From positions 54,653 through 118,652 of the forward strand of contig NZ_JADEWC010000008.1 in assembly GCF_015207825.1 (NCBI RefSeq): DNA of 64,000 nucleotides. Reading direction: 5' to 3'. The first letter of the stretch is position 1; each line of letters starts with the position of its first letter. The DNA is from Cyanobacterium stanieri LEGE 03274 (GTDB lineage Bacteria; Cyanobacteriota; Cyanobacteriia; Cyanobacteriales; Cyanobacteriaceae). Both the position numbers and the translations under genes were made by a program. Below the pieces are notes generated by a model. It had not been told where the DNA came from. It did not search any database and saw nothing but the letters and a program-made list of their open reading frames with translations. Of this stretch, positions 18,356 to 26,842 are shown piece after piece.

Positions 18356-20965
18356 TTATTGATCAAAGCTACGGAAGAAGGAATCCTGTTTGAGATAAAC
18401 AAAATTAGGCGTAAGGGGGGGAAGATTACGAGGATCATTAAAACTCTGATCATAATCCCATTCCCGTTGAGGAGGATTGTAAAAACTTCCTGCTTGTTTG
18501 CCACTAACCCGTAAAGGAGGAGAAATATTAACGAAAGAACCACGATAACGTAATGCAACGCTATTCCAATCTTCTAAAAATCGAGGATAGTTTTCTAAGC
18601 CTCCGTTATAGTAAGGACGATTAGTTATGTCGTTTCCAGCTAAAAAAGCAGCGTTAATAATAGTTTCCTGAGCTTTACCCAATTTTTTACTGTTACTTTT
18701 AGAGGTTTTATCACAATTCTGAGCGTCTCCACGATGATTTATACCCATATCATCATTTAAGCAAGTATTCGATAATACGTTTAAAGAATCGGATAACACA
18801 GAAGCTGGTTGTTTATTTCTGGTATTGTAATTACCTTGAAGATATACTGCTTGATCACTCGCAAAAGTTAAGCCCGTGGGGTCATTCTTATTAAATGAGT
18901 TGGCAAAACCTAATCCTGGCAGTTGATCCGCTTCAACGATACCAAAACCATAAGGACTTTTATTGGTTGCTGCATTAGGATAATAAGTAACACCATCATC
19001 AGGACTATTATTAATAGTTGCGTGAAATACTAAGCCACCGTCAGAAATATCCCTTGCAGCCATTCCTAAACGCTGAAAAGAGTTATTTGGTGCAGAGCTA
19101 TCTTCGGGGGCTGTTTGATATAAAAGTTGATTGGTTGATGTTAAATTGGAACCGTTGAGATATTGTCCTTCAAAGTTCCAAACTACCATACTTTTCATAT
19201 TCAACTGTAAAATTCGCATATCTCGTTCTTCTCTTTGATTACGAAAACGAAAATCAGTATTATGATTTTCAGAATCTCTACCAATATCAATTAAGGGCGC
19301 TGGAATAAAACAACGTTGAACAACGTCCCCACCATCACTTTCCCTGTAAGGTAAAGAAGCAATTTCGTTGGGAGTCAGGGAATTCAATTTCGCTATCATA
19401 CTAACTTGAGCGGAAGCAGGAATATTGGGGATATTTAATCCTGTAAAGGTTAACCCAGGAATTCCTCCTGTTTTGTCTAAGTTAGAAAATAAAAGAGGTG
19501 CTTTCCTTTCCTGAACCCTAGTAACTAAAATATCGTGAGCGAACTCGGCAATATCTTTTTGTTGTTCCCAAGTTAAATTTTCCCATGTATTTTGAAAGGC
19601 TGGTGTACCAAAGTTAGGTTCAATTTTACCACTTTTAATATCATAGTCATGGGGTGCTGTACAGATATTATAATTGGGGTTCTGAGCAACGGTAAAATTA
19701 TCGCTACCACGATTTGTATCATTGATAGCAATAAAGTTTTCCCCACTAGAGGGGATACTAGCTAATTGTGGGGAAACCAAAATAGGTTGGCGCAAACTTC
19801 TACGCTGAGCTTCTGTTAGAGATATTGCCGTTGGGCTACTGATAAGATTACCGCTACTGTCTGTACGATTAATAACTTGAATAGAAAAAGGTACATCCTC
19901 TTCGTATTTCGCAACATTACTAGCCGTGGGCGTGTAATTAATCCGAATATCTGCTTTTTCAAAATATTCCCCTGTATTATCCAAAATATCTGGGGTAGGA
20001 ATGGAAATGGGATCTGTGCCAACTTGAACTTGTGTACCATATGCACTAGCAATCCTAACAGGATCCATGGGATCTGGAGTGGCGGAGGTTGAGCCTGTAC
20101 CTGCTTTCACTAGATCAATCCACTTCTTATCTGCCCCATCTCTAATTTTGACTTTACCGTTGGCATAGTTCGTATTCTTATCCTTACGTTTACTAAATAA
20201 TTGCCCCGCAACCGTTATTTGACCTTTTATATTTAAACTATTATCTCCTCCTAAGTATAAACTGCCATCGGTGTGGATGGGCCCATTTAGGTTCATAGTA
20301 GGACCGGGTAAGATTTCGAGATCATCTTTATAAAAGGCAGCAAACTGAAACATGGGAATTTCCCTTGCTCTTACGTCCATCTGTAAGATTGCGGAGGCTT
20401 GGTTCGCATCAGCACCTTCTTTTAATCCTAGGGCGTATAATGAGTAAAGGCTTTCGCTCATGGTGAGGTTTTGGAAGCGATCGCCCCTAGGCACAACCCC
20501 TAGAATATTCCTAGCCCCCTCGACCACATAGGTCACACCAACATAATCTTGTCTATTTATTGCGCTGGCGGAAAAAGTCCTTGTTTTACATTCGAAGTGA
20601 TCATCTTCATCCTCAGAACTCGGATCAAGACCAACGCAATCATCTAAATCCTGTGGTGAAGTACCCTGGGGAATAGTTCCATCTTCCAAAAATACTGTTC
20701 TTAATTTCTGGGCTCTTTGATTGAGAGCTGCTTCTGCAGCGAAAAAACCACTACTACTATCTACCGTGCTGTCGGTAGCAACATTTTGGATACGGTTAGA
20801 ACGTCCATAAACAGCCAATAAACCTGTTAGGGCAACAATAATTCCCACGGCTATCACTAACACATAACCAGAATCATGAGAATTTTTTACAGCTTTTAGT
20901 TTAAGTAAAAAATAAAGGATAGAAAAAGGGCGATGATTATTATTCATAATTTTAGATAAAGACAA
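18356..20965 (-). CDS. Large minor-pilin-like protein (HpsA / GspK-like)
   Basis: 869 aa. After a 30-residue basic leader comes SGYVLVIAVGIIVALTGLLAVYG, a pilin-like helix, then GFFAAEAALNQRAQ as in PilX/GspK-type proteins. Position +5 is not Glu, as in GspK, the subunit that caps the tip. The rest is a very large exported domain, with stretches such as NLNGPIHTDGSLYLGGDNSLNIKGQITVAGQLFSKR that suggest beta-rich adhesive or carbohydrate-binding structure. It is the last gene of a four-gene set, 14 bp after the PilW-like gene. HpsA of filamentous cyanobacteria and the large protein after pilA9-pilA11 in Synechocystis are the likely relatives. Confidence 0.82.
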   Translation of the reverse strand: MSLSKIMNNNHRPFSILYFLLKLKAVKNSHDSGYVLVIAVGIIVALTGLLAVYGRSNRIQNVATDSTVDSSSGFFAAEAALNQRAQKLRTVFLEDGTIPQGTSPQDLDDCVGLDPSSEDEDDHFECKTRTFSASAINRQDYVGVTYVVEGARNILGVVPRGDRFQNLTMSESLYSLYALGLKEGADANQASAILQMDVRAREIPMFQFAAFYKDDLEILPGPTMNLNGPIHTDGSLYLGGDNSLNIKGQITVAGQLFSKRKDKNTNYANGKVKIRDGADKKWIDLVKAGTGSTSATPDPMDPVRIASAYGTQVQVGTDPISIPTPDILDNTGEYFEKADIRINYTPTASNVAKYEEDVPFSIQVINRTDSSGNLISSPTAISLTEAQRRSLRQPILVSPQLASIPSSGENFIAINDTNRGSDNFTVAQNPNYNICTAPHDYDIKSGKIEPNFGTPAFQNTWENLTWEQQKDIAEFAHDILVTRVQERKAPLLFSNLDKTGGIPGLTFTGLNIPNIPASAQVSMIAKLNSLTPNEIASLPYRESDGGDVVQRCFIPAPLIDIGRDSENHNTDFRFRNQREERDMRILQLNMKSMVVWNFEGQYLNGSNLTSTNQLLYQTAPEDSSAPNNSFQRLGMAARDISDGGLVFHATINNSPDDGVTYYPNAATNKSPYGFGIVEADQLPGLGFANSFNKNDPTGLTFASDQAVYLQGNYNTRNKQPASVLSDSLNVLSNTCLNDDMGINHRGDAQNCDKTSKSNSKKLGKAQETIINAAFLAGNDITNRPYYNGGLENYPRFLEDWNSVALRYRGSFVNISPPLRVSGKQAGSFYNPPQREWDYDQSFNDPRNLPPLTPNFVYLKQDSFFRSFDQ

Positions 20966-20979
20966 AATAACGACAAAAA

Positions 20980-22191
20980 TTAAAAACTAAAGACATTTCG
21001 AGGGAAAAATCTTTCCGTCAAAACTAAATCTTCCTCCGTCAAGCCACTACGTTTAAAATCTTTTTGATCAGGAGCAAGGGTAGTTATCATTTCAATGTAT
21101 TGAATTTTTGCCCAAGAATACTGAAGATTATCGGGAAAGCAATCATCATCCCCGGGGGGAATTATCCTACATTTATGGGTTGTATCTTCACTCACATCCT
21201 CAATAATGTTGACCACCACTTCGAAATTAGCGATATTTTCAGCCACAGTAAGAGTGTCATAGTCATCAATATTACTTAAATCACCATCAACAATCTCTTG
21301 AGGAGGATCAATGATTAATTTAAGAAAGCCACTGTCTTCCCCTTCTTTACGATGTAAAAAGTAGCTACGTCTTTCAATGATGTGAATTCTACCAGTACCG
21401 ACAGAACTATAATCATTCTTCCAAGTATGACCATCTGTGGTGATAAAAGCCCTCGCAGGTTCATTATTTTGGCTGGGAGTCATGGAAGTTCCATCTTGAT
21501 TCTCAGTAATTTCCCCCGTATAGTTAAATATTTCATAGTCATGTACTTTCTTATTATTTAGGTCTGTCTGTTCTCCAGCATAAATATAGGCTTCAATAGA
21601 ACCTCCTTGATTTAGTCTATTATCTCGAAAAACCTTTAAAATATCTGGCCAACCATCACCACTGAGATCAGGATTATCATCGTTAAAAGGTATTGAATCG
21701 GGTATCTGACAACCACTTTTTTTCTTACCATTACTATCTGGAACATCATCTCTAATCATAATTTTAGCCGTAGAACTTCCCTTACTAATATCAGCACAAA
21801 TAGGTAATGAGGATGAAACTAGGGCTTTAGTAATGGTAATTATTGAAGATTTGTCGGTGGTTCCGGGTATATCTGTTTGAACAACCCTAACTGTCGGAAA
21901 ATTAGGATCATCGGTTAAACCTTGCCCTATCTGTAAAATATCTGGCCCTATGAGGGATGATACCCCTGTGAAAGACTGATTAACAGAACGACGGGATTGA
22001 TCTCGCACAAAACTTTGGCGATATTCATTAAAACCAGTAAAAGCTACCCCCACCACCAATCCTGAAAAGGCAATGGAAGCCAACATTTCAATAATACTAA
22101 CGCCCCTCTCTGAGTTATTAGTTTGCCGCAGGTGGCGGAATAAGACGGGTAAAGGCTGTTTGAACGGTGTGTATTGGTTCTGTTTGTCCAT
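20980..22191 (-). CDS. Minor pilin, PilW/GspJ-like (HpsC-like)
   Basis: 403 aa. The prepilin signal is ERG-VSIIEMLASIAFSGLVVG: Gly at -1, Val at +1 and Glu at +5, then a hydrophobic helix and a large exported domain. The 33-residue leader is long. Its ATG lies 74 bases inside the previous gene, and no later ATG precedes the cleavage site, so either the overlap is real or a non-ATG start is used. Type and place fit GspJ/PilW, third subunit of the tip complex. Confidence 0.82.
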   Translation of the reverse strand: MDKQNQYTPFKQPLPVLFRHLRQTNNSERGVSIIEMLASIAFSGLVVGVAFTGFNEYRQSFVRDQSRRSVNQSFTGVSSLIGPDILQIGQGLTDDPNFPTVRVVQTDIPGTTDKSSIITITKALVSSSLPICADISKGSSTAKIMIRDDVPDSNGKKKSGCQIPDSIPFNDDNPDLSGDGWPDILKVFRDNRLNQGGSIEAYIYAGEQTDLNNKKVHDYEIFNYTGEITENQDGTSMTPSQNNEPARAFITTDGHTWKNDYSSVGTGRIHIIERRSYFLHRKEGEDSGFLKLIIDPPQEIVDGDLSNIDDYDTLTVAENIANFEVVVNIIEDVSEDTTHKCRIIPPGDDDCFPDNLQYSWAKIQYIEMITTLAPDQKDFKRSGLTEEDLVLTERFFPRNVFSF

Positions 22192-22621
22192 TTCTTTTTA
22201 TCTGTATTACAATGTGTCTAAGTTCAGTGTCGCTATTACTGGTACTACATTCGGTAACCTTTAAAATGTTTTTTTTGAGAACTTCATCTCGTACTTCTTC
22301 TATTTTAGGTTCTGAAGTACAAATGTAAGTGGTGGCATCATATTCGTAGCCTAATTTATCTAACCCCGTTTGTAGCTGCCCATCAACAGGGGCGGCGACC
22401 GCCTTTCTAGACCTAACTTCATCTAATAAATCCCGAGCCAAAGAAGTTGCCCCCAGTCTAGCCTTTGAGGTAGTATTTTCGTTTTGTAGTAGCACCAACA
22501 AGGGTGCATTGAACAAAATGGCAAGGGATAATAACAACATCGATACCGTGGCTTCTAGGAGGGTAAAACCTCCCTCGGATTTAATCTTTTTTAAGTTTTT
22601 GTCATGGTGCAATCTATTCAT
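22118..22621 (-). CDS. Minor pilin, PilV/GspI-like (HpsB-like)
   Basis: 167 aa. The prepilin cleavage site is EGG-FTLLEATVSMLLLSLAIL, with Phe at +1 and Glu at +5. Next comes ARLGATSLARDLLDEVRSR, the helix typical of PilV/GspI proteins. It follows the GspH-like gene by 96 bp and overlaps the GspJ-like gene by 74 bases. It would be matured by PilD and inserted in the inner membrane before pilus assembly. Confidence 0.85.
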   Translation of the reverse strand: MNRLHHDKNLKKIKSEGGFTLLEATVSMLLLSLAILFNAPLLVLLQNENTTSKARLGATSLARDLLDEVRSRKAVAAPVDGQLQTGLDKLGYEYDATTYICTSEPKIEEVRDEVLKKNILKVTECSTSNSDTELRHIVIQIKRNGQTEPIHTVQTAFTRLIPPPAAN

Positions 22622-22717
22622 CTGATTTGGTGTACTTGGGTGGATGGATTTTGCTCTTGGGAATTACGATATGAAAAATCTGTTTTTTGTGGATGATGAA
22701 TTATTCATCCTAGGGGT

Positions 22718-23488
22718 TTATATTTCTTCGGGTTCTGGTTTTGTAATCGCACCGCCCCTTAATACGTTAAGTTGTAATTCTTCATCATTACTGGTATCGG
22801 AAATGGTAAGCTCTAAATCTTGATCTACCACCCCTTGGGCATCAAAAAGAGTGGCAAAACCACGACTATCAAAACACAAGCGCCATTCATCATTAGTGAC
22901 ATTAGAGGCAATTTCCATGGGTTCATTAAAGGTTAAATCCTCCGCCAATACTGCCCCATCGGGCGCCCAGTTTTGTGCTAATTCCACCACTGCATCTTCA
23001 GGTTGGGTAGAGCCAATGGCTTGTCCAAGGGTAAGCAATGATGAGTTATCATCGATGGCAATTACCTGATTATCGGTATCATCGCTACCAATTTTGAGTT
23101 TATCCCCCACACTAAAACCCCTTGTGGAAACCACTGGTATTTGTGTTTCATCACTCTCTACCGCTGCCGATAAAGCACTGATGGCTTCACATCCTCTGGT
23201 GGTGGCGGATTCTATTTTTAGAGCCGTACTAGGATTGTCGGGATCTGGTTCTATCCTGATGGCAGAGGTAGTGGCGATCGCCCTTGTGCGGGTTTGTTGC
23301 AAAATACCTTCTAACTGATACCCTGCATTATTTAATTTAGAAGTTTGTCCAAAAGGATTACTAGCTAAAGCTAAAGCCCCCAACATAGAAGCCATCCCTA
23401 AGGCTACCAAAATTTCTGGCAAGGTATAACCTTCTTCTTGAAACCCGGCTTTCAATAGTTTTTTGATAGTACCAGCTGTGATTTTCAT
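22718..23488 (-). CDS. Minor pilin, GspH/FimT-like
   Basis: 256 aa, first gene of the operon. The prepilin signal is EEG-YTLPEILVALGMASMLGALAL with Tyr at +1 and Glu at +5. Next comes LEGILQQTRTRAIATTSAIRIEP, the FimT/GspH pattern. The exported domain carries an inserted segment (VPVVSTRGFSVGDKLKIGSDD) making it larger than usual GspH. The upstream 600 bp should hold the operon promoter, divergent from the DICT kinase. Confidence 0.85.
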   Translation of the reverse strand: MKITAGTIKKLLKAGFQEEGYTLPEILVALGMASMLGALALASNPFGQTSKLNNAGYQLEGILQQTRTRAIATTSAIRIEPDPDNPSTALKIESATTRGCEAISALSAAVESDETQIPVVSTRGFSVGDKLKIGSDDTDNQVIAIDDNSSLLTLGQAIGSTQPEDAVVELAQNWAPDGAVLAEDLTFNEPMEIASNVTNDEWRLCFDSRGFATLFDAQGVVDQDLELTISDTSNDEELQLNVLRGGAITKPEPEEI

Positions 23489-24106
23489 GGTCTTTAAGAT
23501 AATAGAAAAAAGAATTACATCAACAATTAATCTGAGTAAGTATTTAATAATTTGTTATAAGATATTTTTAATTATACCCCCTTTTTTTACTTTTATAGCT
23601 ATCATCAATACCAATTTATATTGATACTTTTTGTTATCTTTAAATATCCTTGACAAAGATTCAGTATAGGTACGTAAAAACACTTAAACATTGACACTTA
23701 GTCAAACTTAGAAAAACTTATAACCGCATTAACAAAACTTTATATATATTTAAAACTAGAGAAAAACAATGAATAAAATGATGATTGTGATGGTGAATAT
23801 GTGGTAAAAAACCTAGATAATTAAAAAAATATTATCGAAAAATAAAAATATTATAAAAACAAAGCTGAATCAACAAAAAAGAAATCACTATCTAAATAAA
23901 TCAGTGAAAACCGCCCCTAAAAATTAGATATAAATTTTTTTTGTAAGAAAACTTAACATAAATTAGCCATAAAGCAATAACCACCCATAACCAAGTAATA
24001 GTACGATAAGATTTAGTGCAATTAATTGTTACCACCAGCGGATAGAGAGATTTATTTGTCATTTCCCAACCAGAAAGCAAAGCTGACCAAAAATTAAACA
24101 GATTCC
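23489..24106. promoter_or_regulatory. Divergent control region of pilin operon and DICT kinase
   Basis: 618 bp between two divergent starts. It is AT-rich and has no credible gene and no copy of the paired palindrome. Both promoters must lie here, but I cannot place -10/-35 boxes or a regulator site with confidence. Confidence 0.5.
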
Positions 24107-26131
24107 ATGAGCAATTCTAATTCTGTTGTTACAGATTTACTAAAAGTTTTCCCCAAGTGGCGAACTCAAATCTATTTCAAATCTTCTTTAACAGCACTAT
24201 CTCACGCTATGGAAGATCAGGTTTTAGCAAACACTGAAGAAGCCTTAATTATAGCTAGTTTTCAAAAAGAAAGATTTTATCGTCAAGAGGCTCATCGTTA
24301 TCGTCGCATCGGTAAAATTTCCCCCCATGTTTATGTTTTAGCCGCTCCAGAAACAGATTTTTCTAACTCCACGGATATTTATGAAAAAATAGCTTTTGAT
24401 GGAAATGATGCTTTAACCAAGGAATGGCATTTGGTGGTAATTGGCAGTAACTATACTAATTGTTTGATTTGTCGAGAAAAAACCCATTTACCCAAAACCG
24501 AAGCAGCGGAAATGTCCATGGATAATAGTCGTCGTTTTGAAGGGGTTTGGACTTTTGATCGTGATATTACCCTAGCGGCGGCATCCATATTATTAGATAG
24601 GATTGGGGGTTATCGTCCTGAGTTACGGGAAAAAATCGCTCAAGCTAAACAGCGTTATTGCGGTGATAATCAGGGTTTATTAGAGGCTAACCATAATCAA
24701 GAAACCCAGGGGCAAATTAATTCTCCGATTATTAATCCAGATCCTTTTGTGCAAAGATTAATTACTTATTTACAGTCGGGGCAGTATAAATTAATCAAGG
24801 CAAACCGTTTTTTGAGTACCAAGGAGAAAAAAGAAAGACTTTTAAATTCTGTTACCGATGCCATTCGTCGCTCTCTTAATCCTGAGGAAATTTTACAAGT
24901 GGCGGTGGATAAGTTAGGGGAAGGTTTGGGGGTATGTCGTTGTTTGATTTATCGTTGTCAAGAGAGTGATTATAATGCGGAAATTAACCATGAGTTTCTG
25001 AGTGAGGGTATCAAGTCTATTAAGGGGCAAACTTGGCCTTTGAAGCAAAATCCTTTGTTTCGGGAGGTGTTAAATTTACGGGAATCTATTAGTATTGATG
25101 ATGTGGATATTGATCCCCGTACCCAAGGTAAGGCAAAGGTTTTAAGAAAATTAATTAATAGTTGTTCGATTATTTCTTGGTTGATTGTACCAATTTTGTA
25201 CCAAGGTCGTCTTTTAGGGGTGATGGAGTTACACCATTGCCAAGATCAGCCCATTAACTGGAAACCAGAGGATATTGCCCTAGTAAATGCGATCGCAACT
25301 CAGGTAGCTGTAGCCTTAATTCAGGCGGAATCCTATACTAATTTAGAGGATTTAAATGAACAATTAGAGGCGCTCGATCGCACCAGGTCAAACCTTGTAG
25401 CCATCACGGGACATGAATTACGTACCCCCCTATCTACCATTCAAATCTGCCTTGAGAGCCTTGCTAATGAGCCAGATATGCCAGAGGAATTAAAGCAAAT
25501 TATGCTTAATACAGCGCTTCAGGATGCCGAAAGAATGCGTAAACTGGTACAGGACTTTTTAACCCTTTCTCAACTAGAAAGCGGCAGGGTAGAATGGAAC
25601 CCAGAACCCTTATCCCTAGAAGAATGTGTCGAGTTGTCCATCTCCCATATTCGCTCTCGACAAGATCAATCCGTCATCCCCGAGATTGAAAATTTAGTTC
25701 CCCAACAAATCCCCTTAGTGCAGGTGGATGGAGAATGGTTGGTGGAGGTATTAAGTAAATTATTAGATAATGCCTGTAAATTTACCAATGGCGATGGACA
25801 TATTCGTATTATGGTAGAAGAAAAAGATCCTGCTAACCTTGAGGTTACCATATCGGATAATGGTAGAGGTATTGAACCAGATCGTCTTAATCAGGTATTT
25901 GACCGTTTTTATCAGGAAGAAGGGGCTTTACGGCGTTCTGCGGGGGGTACAGGGCTAGGTTTAGCTATTTGTCGTCAGATTGTTAGTAATTGGGGCGGGA
26001 AAATTTGGGCCGAGTCTTCGGGAAAAAATCAGGGGAGCAAGTTTCATTTCACTATTCCTATTTTTGATGAGATGGATTTTCCCTCTAATAAGGCACAAAA
26101 TAAAAGGTTAAGGTTAAGGGAGCGTTATTAG
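24107..26131 (+). CDS. DICT-GAF hybrid sensor histidine kinase
   Basis: 674 aa, soluble. Residues about 15-170 resemble the DICT sensory domain found with GGDEF and two-component proteins in cyanobacteria (TDLLKVFPKWRTQIYFKSSL, ALIIASFQKERFYRQEA). A GAF domain spans about 240-405 (WLIVPILYQGRLLGVMELHHC). The HisKA H-box GHELRTPL has His436. The ATPase has the N-box LLDNACKFTN, G1 DNGRGIEPD and G2 GGTGLGLAICRQI. There is no receiver and no adjacent response regulator, so the partner is elsewhere. It is divergent from the minor pilin operon, which makes a role in surface behaviour possible. Confidence 0.9.
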   Translation: MSNSNSVVTDLLKVFPKWRTQIYFKSSLTALSHAMEDQVLANTEEALIIASFQKERFYRQEAHRYRRIGKISPHVYVLAAPETDFSNSTDIYEKIAFDGNDALTKEWHLVVIGSNYTNCLICREKTHLPKTEAAEMSMDNSRRFEGVWTFDRDITLAAASILLDRIGGYRPELREKIAQAKQRYCGDNQGLLEANHNQETQGQINSPIINPDPFVQRLITYLQSGQYKLIKANRFLSTKEKKERLLNSVTDAIRRSLNPEEILQVAVDKLGEGLGVCRCLIYRCQESDYNAEINHEFLSEGIKSIKGQTWPLKQNPLFREVLNLRESISIDDVDIDPRTQGKAKVLRKLINSCSIISWLIVPILYQGRLLGVMELHHCQDQPINWKPEDIALVNAIATQVAVALIQAESYTNLEDLNEQLEALDRTRSNLVAITGHELRTPLSTIQICLESLANEPDMPEELKQIMLNTALQDAERMRKLVQDFLTLSQLESGRVEWNPEPLSLEECVELSISHIRSRQDQSVIPEIENLVPQQIPLVQVDGEWLVEVLSKLLDNACKFTNGDGHIRIMVEEKDPANLEVTISDNGRGIEPDRLNQVFDRFYQEEGALRRSAGGTGLGLAICRQIVSNWGGKIWAESSGKNQGSKFHFTIPIFDEMDFPSNKAQNKRLRLRERY

Positions 26132-26248
26132 GAGTTAGGGCAATAACTCTAATGAATAATCGATAACGTCAATTCGGGATAACAGGTTATCAGTAGCATA
26201 AGTTTTGGGTTGTAGGTTATAGATGTGATGTTGCTTAATTACAGTGTG

Positions 26249-26470
26249 ATACCAAATCCAATTTATAAGGTTTACCCTAACCCACCCTGTAATATGAAAT
26301 ACTTAAATGTTTACGACAAATAAAGCCTCTAAAATGACATCCCAGCCGAATTATATTTATAGCAATCTTTTTTATATTTCATATAACAATTGATAATAAA
26401 CAATTATTATCTGTTGCCTGTTCCCCGTTCCCTATTCCCTGCCTTAACTAAAAAATGTTATCCCGAACTC
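26249..26470. repeat. Composite intergenic repeat, family 2
   Basis: Carries the ordered blocks ATACCAAATCCAATTTATAAG, TACTTAAATGTTTACGACAAA, ATATTTATAGCAATCTTTTTT and GTTGCCTGTTCCCCGTTCCC. The first three recur near 37.95-38.34 kb and the last recurs in several gaps. Confidence 0.7.
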
Positions 26471-26495
26471 AGGTTGGATAATATCAAGTTTGGAT

Positions 26496-26585
26496 AATTC
26501 GTTTATAAATAGATTGTATCTTCCCCCACCGTGTAATGAATTACACGGCTAATGGTAGTTCGTTCAATTTATTGAACTAAAATAT
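26496..26585. repeat. Paired-palindrome repeat, copy 3
   Basis: Begins ATTCGTTTATAAATAGATTG, then CCGTGTAATGAATTACACGG, the spacer CTAATGGTAGTTC and GTTCAATTTATTGAAC. Same orientation as the 9.4 kb copy, with the centre changed from AA to GA or TT while both stems are kept. Confidence 0.88.
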
Positions 26586-26842
26586 TGGGCATTGCTTAAT
26601 CATGGTGTGAAATATAATTGAATAACACTAGAAATTAAGACATTAAAATAATATCACTATTGCCTGTTCCCCGTTCCCTGTTCCCTCCCTCAATCAAAAA
26701 TCATACCTTAATTCACCAACGCCAAATATTGATATTGCTAATTTGTAAGTAATCAAGCGGACTTGATACAATTGATTATTAATAATAAAATGTTTATCAC
26801 CTCCAACCCAACTATACTGACAACTGTTATCCTCAAATCAAG

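Larger units (their letters stand above)
26132..26842. other. Repeat-filled interval between kinase and heparinase-like gene
   Basis: 711 bp with no credible gene. It is a mosaic of repeats also seen elsewhere: a composite block (26249-26470), the paired palindrome (26496-26585), a TGTTCCCCGTTCCC heptamer tract, and a tail ending AAGTAATCAAGCGGACTTGAT that recurs at 43.3 and 52.3 kb. Confidence 0.7.
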
